64,000 bases of DNA from Pedobacter sp. KBS0701. Lineage in GTDB: Bacteria; Bacteroidota; Bacteroidia; Sphingobacteriales; Sphingobacteriaceae. The position numbers and the translations under genes are program-made. The notes below the pieces were generated by a model, which ran no database searches, was not told where the DNA came from, and was given only the letters and a program-made list of their open reading frames with translations. The stretch is from positions 6,200,001 through 6,264,000 of the forward strand of contig NZ_CP042171.1 of the NCBI RefSeq assembly GCF_005938645.2, read 5' to 3'. This document shows, piece by piece, positions 59,292 through 64,000 of this stretch. The first letter of the stretch is position 1. Each line of letters starts with the position of its first letter.

Positions 59292-60332
59292 ATGTTCAAA
59301 CTGCGCATTAATAAAATCATCAATCAGCCCGGCGATAATATTACTTTTCAATTTGAAGAGGTAGATCAATACCCAAAATATTTGGCAGGACAGTTTTTAT
59401 CGTTGGTTTTTCAGGGGAAACATAAAGAGGTGAGAAGATCGTATTCTTTTAATAGTTCTCCAGATGTAAATGAACCTTTGGCTATTACGGTAAAGCGGGT
59501 AGAGAATGGAGAAATTTCAAGGTTTTTGCATCATAAAACTTCAGTAAATGATATTCTTTTGGCTCAGGAACCGCAGGGTTTGTTTAGTTATTTGCCTGAA
59601 GAAAATTTAGAGCGTGATCTTTTTCTTTTTGCTGCGGGAGTCGGCATTACACCTTTGTTCTCGATTATGAAAACGGCATTGGTACGCGAAAAGAAATCTT
59701 TGATCACATTAATATATAGTAACCGGTCGAAAGAAGAAACTTTGTTTTATGATGAACTGATCGAATGGCAACAGCAATACCCCGATAGGTTAAAAATTGT
59801 CTGGATTTTTAGCAACAGCAAAAACTTAATGACTGCCAGGCTGAACAAGTTCTATATCGAGAAATTAATCAAAGAACATTTACATTTCGATCGGGATAAT
59901 GCGCTGTTTTATAGTTGCGGACCAATAATCTACATGGATTTATGCCGGATCACCTTATTGGGTATGGGTTTCGATATCAAACAGATCAAAAGGGAGACTT
60001 TTGTGCTGCCGGAAGATGAGGTTGATGAGGACGATAGTTCTGAAAAAATAGTCGATAAAAATACGTATTCGGTTGTTTTAAATTTTAAAGGGGAATCATA
60101 TAATCTTGAAGTGCCCTGGCCAAAGCGGATTTTAGATGTAGCACTCGAAAATAAAATTAAACTTCCTTACAGTTGCCGTGGCGGCGTATGCAGCACCTGC
60201 GTGGCCAATTGTACCAAAGGTGGGGTAAGGATGGATTACAACGAAGTGCTTACCGATGATGAACTGGAAAGAGGAAGAGTGCTGGTTTGTACGGGTCACC
60301 CAACTGAAAATGGAACGACGATAGAGTGGTAG
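59292..60332 (+). CDS. ferredoxin-NADP+ reductase-like oxidoreductase with C-terminal 2Fe-2S domain
   Basis: 346 residues. An FAD domain (about 1-105, with RRSYSFNSSP as the FAD-site RxYS), an NAD(P) domain (about 105-225, with FAAGVGITPLFSIMKTAL) and a plant-type ferredoxin domain (about 255-346) in which the cluster Cys are in YSCRGGVCSTC (about 295, 300, 303) and LVCTGHP (about 333). This is the PaaE/Hmp-type layout, moving electrons from NAD(P)H to a partner oxygenase or other acceptor. No oxygenase gene is nearby, so the acceptor is unknown. The upstream gap is filled with a degenerate repeat. Confidence 0.9.
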   Translation: MFKLRINKIINQPGDNITFQFEEVDQYPKYLAGQFLSLVFQGKHKEVRRSYSFNSSPDVNEPLAITVKRVENGEISRFLHHKTSVNDILLAQEPQGLFSYLPEENLERDLFLFAAGVGITPLFSIMKTALVREKKSLITLIYSNRSKEETLFYDELIEWQQQYPDRLKIVWIFSNSKNLMTARLNKFYIEKLIKEHLHFDRDNALFYSCGPIIYMDLCRITLLGMGFDIKQIKRETFVLPEDEVDEDDSSEKIVDKNTYSVVLNFKGESYNLEVPWPKRILDVALENKIKLPYSCRGGVCSTCVANCTKGGVRMDYNEVLTDDELERGRVLVCTGHPTENGTTIEW

Positions 60333-60408
60333 GTTAGTTCACTGGTTCAATCGTTCATTGGTCATTCGTTTACAGCTTCATTGCTTAACGTGGCGTTCAT
60401 CGTTGCAT

Positions 60409-60450
60409 CGTCATCTCGAGCGGAGAGTAACGGAGCCGAGAGATCTTTTG
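60409..60450. repeat. single arm of the GTCAT palindromic family
   Basis: CGTCATCTCGAGCGGAGAGT, then GGAGCCGAGAGATCTTTT; the last of the copies in the window. Confidence 0.6.
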
Positions 60451-60613
60451 GATGTGCTTAATTATTGAAATCTAACCTAATTCTCCGGTGAGGTGGAAAC
60501 TAACTGTTGATCTGTAATCTTCGTGATTTTTTAAGTTTTGTATCATTTGATTAGCGATTGTTATTTTCTCTAAAAATACAAAACCGTTGTCTCATTATCA
60601 GCGTTTATCTGAT

Positions 60614-61573
60614 ATGACGAAAACTTTTTTTACGCTTATCATCTGCTTCATCTGTTTACAATCCTTTGCTCAGGATTCAATAGCAATAAAAAGAGAATTT
60701 GCCAATAAAGAATATATTCATCTATACAAAGAAAATGCTGATTTAGCCTATACGGCGCCGGGTGGCGAATTGGGCGCACCTTCAAAATATGTAATCAACG
60801 GTCGGCTCACCACCACTTATATGCTTTTTGGTAGTTATAAATCGCCCATTGCTTTTGCAATTATCCCTGATTTTACGGTACGGGTGCGGACAGAATTTTC
60901 GGCTGCTGTACGAACGCCGAGTTACCGTTTGGGCGGAGCACTTTATGCCAGGTTAAATCCCGATCCCGAACATTATAAATATGCTGAATTGGCTTTTACC
61001 CACCATTCAAACGGTCAGGATCAGTCTGCCTTTAATCCTGATGGAACAATTAACACCCGCACCGGAAATTTTAATGCAAATTATTTAACGCTTTCTTATC
61101 GCTTTGGAGATTTTACACCTGTTAATACCGATCAAAGCTATTATTCTTTCAATCATCGCGTCGGTTTGCAATGGTATAAGTTTTTCAGGTATGAGCCTGC
61201 GCTAAATGAAGGTTTCGGATTTACAAGAGTGCTGTACGGATTCTCCTGGCGCAGGTATGATGAAACCGAAAAAAATGCCCGGAATAAGCAAAAAGTAAAA
61301 ACCGAAAAAGAAACCTGGCGTTTAAATACCGAGTTATCTTATGCCGTAAATAAAATTCCATCCAAAAATTTTGACAATATTCAGAAGAGGCTTAATGCTG
61401 AAATCAATTTTAATTACAGTTTTCCGTTTATGAACAATGTGTTTCTAATGGCGGCGGTAGGCTATTATGGCGAAGATAATTACAATATCTATTTTCAGGA
61501 TCATTATGGTTATGTGCGCTTTGGCTTATCATCTGGTTTCCTTAGAAATAGAAGCCGACATTATGACAATTAA
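60614..61573 (+). CDS. outer-membrane beta-barrel protein with an OMPLA-like HxSNG motif
   Basis: 319 residues from MTKTFFTLIICFICLQSFAQ; the frame opens 9 codons earlier at a TTG, but the signal peptide fits this ATG. Amphipathic strands alternate through the chain (FAIIPDFTVRVRTEFSAAV, YRLGGALYARLNP, RLNAEINFNYSFPF). The segment AFTHHSNGQDQSAFN (about residues 132-146) matches the His-x-Ser-Asn-Gly core of outer-membrane phospholipase A, where His and Ser are catalytic and a later Asn completes the triad. That the protein is a phospholipase is inference; it may be only a barrel with a similar loop. Single gene. Confidence 0.65.
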   Translation: MTKTFFTLIICFICLQSFAQDSIAIKREFANKEYIHLYKENADLAYTAPGGELGAPSKYVINGRLTTTYMLFGSYKSPIAFAIIPDFTVRVRTEFSAAVRTPSYRLGGALYARLNPDPEHYKYAELAFTHHSNGQDQSAFNPDGTINTRTGNFNANYLTLSYRFGDFTPVNTDQSYYSFNHRVGLQWYKFFRYEPALNEGFGFTRVLYGFSWRRYDETEKNARNKQKVKTEKETWRLNTELSYAVNKIPSKNFDNIQKRLNAEINFNYSFPFMNNVFLMAAVGYYGEDNYNIYFQDHYGYVRFGLSSGFLRNRSRHYDN

Positions 61574-61685
61574 TAGGTAATACAGATTGGTTTTGACTTT
61601 CTTTTTGATAAAATTTTTAGCATTTTTGCGGATTGAAATCCGGTCTTTTTAAAGGCCTGGTTTTGGCCCCAACTTTAAATGAAAT

Positions 61686-64000
61686 ATGAGCAATAAATCT
61701 ATCGACCTCGGCGAGCAAAAAGATGTAGAAGTATATGGTGCGAGGGTACATAATTTAAAGAATATAGATGTTAGTTTTCCGCGCAACGAGCTTGTGGTAA
61801 TCACGGGTTTAAGTGGCAGCGGTAAATCATCATTGGCTTTCGATACCATTTATGCCGAAGGTCAGCGCCGTTATATGGAAACATTTAGCGCTTACAGCCG
61901 CCAGTTTATGGGAGGCATGGAGCGCCCGGATGTAGATAAAGTATCAGGATTAAGTCCGGTTATTGCCATTGAGCAGAAAACCACCAGCAAAAATCCGCGC
62001 TCAACCGTGGGTACCATTACCGAAATTTACGATTTTATGCGTTTGCTTTATGCGCGTGTTGCCGATGCTTACTCGTACAATACCGGTGAGAAAATGGAGC
62101 GTATGAGCGAAGACCAGATCCTGCAGAACATCTTCAATAAATTTGATGGTTTAGCTGTAAATATCCTTGCTCCGGTAGTTAAAGGCAGAAAGGGGCATTA
62201 CCGTGAACTTTTTGAGCAGATCCGTAAGCAGGGTTATGTAAAAGTGCGTGTAGATGGAGAAATAAAAGATATTACTGCTAAAATGCAGGTAGATCGTTAT
62301 AAAATCCACGATATTGAAGTGGTGATCGATCGCCTGATCATTGACGTGAAAGATAAAAAACGCCTGCTCGATTCATTGCAGATTGCAATGAAAATGGGTA
62401 AAGGAGTAATCAAAATCAGCGATAAAGATAATAACGTAGCGCACTTTAGTAAGTTTTTGATGTGCCCAACCACGGGTATTTCTTATGACGAACCTCAACC
62501 CAATAGTTTTTCGTTCAACTCGCCTTATGGCGCCTGCGAACGTTGTGATGGTTTGGGTTATATTTTTGTAGTCGATAAAGATTCGGTTATCCCTAACCCC
62601 AAACTCAGTATTTTAAACGGTGGTTTGGCTCCATTGGGCGAATACCGCGACATCTGGATGTTTCAGGTATTAAAAGCGCTGGCCAAAAAATACAGCTTCT
62701 CACTTTCTACGCCCATTGAAAAATTAAACGATGAAGTGATCAATATCATTTTAAACGGTTCACCCGATTTGATCAAGGTTGAGGTTGAATACAATAAATG
62801 GAACGTTCAGAATTATAACATCACATTTGATGGGATAATTAAAATGCTCGAAGAGCAGAACGAAAAGAGGAGCGAATCAGCATCCGACGATATGGACGAG
62901 TTCAGGAAACTGAAAACCTGTCCGGAATGCCATGGTGCACGCTTGAAAAAAGAAAGCCTGCATTTTAAAGTTGATGGCAAAAACATTTTCGAACTTTCAT
63001 CGATGGATATCAATAATCTTCATCAGTGGTTCGAAAAAGTTGATGAACGTTTGTCTGACCGCCAGAATATTATCGCCAAAGAAATTTTAAAAGAGATTAA
63101 AGCCAGGATCGGTTTTTTAACTGATGTAGGTTTAACTTATTTAACCTTAGACCGGACGGCCCGTACACTTTCAGGTGGTGAGGCGCAGCGTATCCGTTTG
63201 GCCACACAGATTGGTTCGCAGCTGATGAACGTCATGTACATCCTCGATGAGCCCAGTATCGGTCTGCACCAGCGTGATAATGAACGTTTGATTAATGCAC
63301 TAAAAAATCTCCGCGACCTGGGAAATACCGTTTTAGTGGTAGAGCACGATAAGGATATGATTTTGGAAGCCGACTGGGTAATTGATGTGGGCCCTGGTGC
63401 CGGTATCCATGGAGGTACTGTTGTAGCCGAAGGAACAGCTGCGCAGATCCTGAAATCGAACACCTTAACTGCCGATTATTTGAATGGCAAAAGGCAGATT
63501 GAAACACCAAAATTCCGCAGGAAAGGCAACGGACATAAACTATCGCTTATTAAAGCAACCGGACATAACCTGAAAGAGGTTTCAGTAGATTTTCCTTTGG
63601 GTAAATTTATTGCCGTAACCGGAGTTTCAGGTAGTGGTAAATCGAGTTTAATTACCGAAACTTTATATCCTATTTTAAACCATCATTTCTTTAGGGCCAA
63701 AAAAACGCCTTTGCCTTACGAAAAAATCAATGGCTTAAAAGAAATTGATAAGGTAATCGAGATTGATCAGGCACCGATTGGCAGAACACCACGTTCTAAT
63801 CCTTCTACCTATACTGGGGTTTTCTCTGATATCAGGAATCTGTTTGTTCAATTGCCTGAAGCGAAAATTCGTGGTTACAAACCCGGCCGTTTCTCTTTCA
63901 ATGTTAAAGGTGGGCGCTGCGAAACCTGTCAGGGAGCCGGCTTGAAGGTGATCGAAATGAATTTTTTACCTGATGTGCAGGTGCCTTGCGAAGAGTGCGG
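61686..64000 (+). CDS. uvrA: UvrABC system protein A, C-terminus outside window
   Basis: The first 771 codons of a protein expected to be about 940 long; the right window edge cuts it. Walker A is GLSGSGKSS (about 41-49), the first zinc finger uses CERCDGLGYI and CPECHGARL, the first ABC signature is LSGGEAQRIRLATQIGS and Walker B MYILDEPSIGLHQ. The second ATPase starts with VTGVSGSGKSSL; the last visible part is the C-terminal zinc finger (CETCQGAGLK ... CEECG). It detects DNA damage with UvrB in nucleotide excision repair. Start chosen at ATG before SNKSIDLGE. Confidence 0.97.
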   Translation, partial: MSNKSIDLGEQKDVEVYGARVHNLKNIDVSFPRNELVVITGLSGSGKSSLAFDTIYAEGQRRYMETFSAYSRQFMGGMERPDVDKVSGLSPVIAIEQKTTSKNPRSTVGTITEIYDFMRLLYARVADAYSYNTGEKMERMSEDQILQNIFNKFDGLAVNILAPVVKGRKGHYRELFEQIRKQGYVKVRVDGEIKDITAKMQVDRYKIHDIEVVIDRLIIDVKDKKRLLDSLQIAMKMGKGVIKISDKDNNVAHFSKFLMCPTTGISYDEPQPNSFSFNSPYGACERCDGLGYIFVVDKDSVIPNPKLSILNGGLAPLGEYRDIWMFQVLKALAKKYSFSLSTPIEKLNDEVINIILNGSPDLIKVEVEYNKWNVQNYNITFDGIIKMLEEQNEKRSESASDDMDEFRKLKTCPECHGARLKKESLHFKVDGKNIFELSSMDINNLHQWFEKVDERLSDRQNIIAKEILKEIKARIGFLTDVGLTYLTLDRTARTLSGGEAQRIRLATQIGSQLMNVMYILDEPSIGLHQRDNERLINALKNLRDLGNTVLVVEHDKDMILEADWVIDVGPGAGIHGGTVVAEGTAAQILKSNTLTADYLNGKRQIETPKFRRKGNGHKLSLIKATGHNLKEVSVDFPLGKFIAVTGVSGSGKSSLITETLYPILNHHFFRAKKTPLPYEKINGLKEIDKVIEIDQAPIGRTPRSNPSTYTGVFSDIRNLFVQLPEAKIRGYKPGRFSFNVKGGRCETCQGAGLKVIEMNFLPDVQVPCEEC

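Noticed and set aside
1..64000. Prophage, integrative element or polysaccharide utilisation locus
   Set aside because: No integrase, phage structural genes or SusC/SusD pair seen; base composition and codon use look even through the window.

Overview
The window is a stretch of ordinary chromosome from a Bacteroidota bacterium, most likely a member of the Sphingobacteriaceae close to Pedobacter. The signs are promoters of the TTG / TAnnTTTG type in place of -35/-10 boxes, almost no Shine-Dalgarno sites, protein families typical of the phylum (GT117/DUF2723 transferases, OstA-like protein, BshA, the RecF-DciA pair, FKBP lipoproteins, GH20 enzymes with an N-terminal signal ending in AQ), and many short dispersed palindromes between genes. 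I see no prophage, CRISPR array, rRNA operon or intact insertion sequence. Coding density is high, with 57 protein genes or gene fragments (including two pseudogenes) and one tRNA.

Layout. 1-5.4 kb: two tandem GT117 membrane transferases on the minus strand; the first is cut by the window edge. 5.6-8.3 kb: tRNA-Gln(TTG), then prs, rplY and pth. 8.3-11.5 kb: a repeat-rich gap, a membrane-anchored TPR protein, a hypothetical protein, and recF overlapping a DciA-like gene. 11.6-16.8 kb: a small lipoprotein-like gene, an FKBP isomerase, ndk, an NrnA-like phosphoesterase and two tandem FKBP lipoproteins. 16.9-19.4 kb: a CYTH protein and a GH20 hexosaminidase. 19.4-20.4 kb: a repeat-filled gap with a compact run of hairpins.

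20.4-27.2 kb: the most interesting gene set. Six minus-strand genes encode an ethanolamine-type permease, a glutamine-synthetase-like ligase, an iron alcohol dehydrogenase, a gamma-glutamyl amide hydrolase, an aldehyde dehydrogenase and a STAS-like protein. Together they would suit a gamma-glutamylated route from ethanolamine (or another amino alcohol) to an amino acid, with no microcompartment and no cobalamin lyase in view.

27.4-37.9 kb: M48 peptidase, YiaA-like protein, bifunctional NAD(P)HX repair enzyme, AIM24 protein, an ECF sigma/anti-sigma pair, lipA, a GNAT and cysS. 38.0-38.7 kb: a decayed DUF559 nuclease gene lying between inverted repeats, followed by the 5' stub of a second copy. 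38.8-45.7 kb: an NTF2-like exported protein, a phosphodiesterase-like protein lacking both catalytic histidines, small and TPR proteins, DinB, MoxR and two SurA-type proteins. 45.8-51.6 kb: a protein that resembles the DNA polymerase III psi subunit, rdgB preceded by a heptanucleotide repeat, and divergent OstA-like and tilS genes around a 16-bp palindrome. 51.7-64 kb: bshA, a J-domain/KTSC protein, PhyH and SRPBCC proteins, a lactonase, RluB with a repeat-rich N-terminus, a lytic transglycosylase, a ferredoxin-type reductase, an outer-membrane protein and the start of uvrA.

Two patterns run across the window. At least five genes have a TAnnTTTG box exactly 4 nt before the start codon, which predicts leaderless mRNAs. 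Several families of short dispersed palindromes fill nearly every gap longer than about 250 bp.
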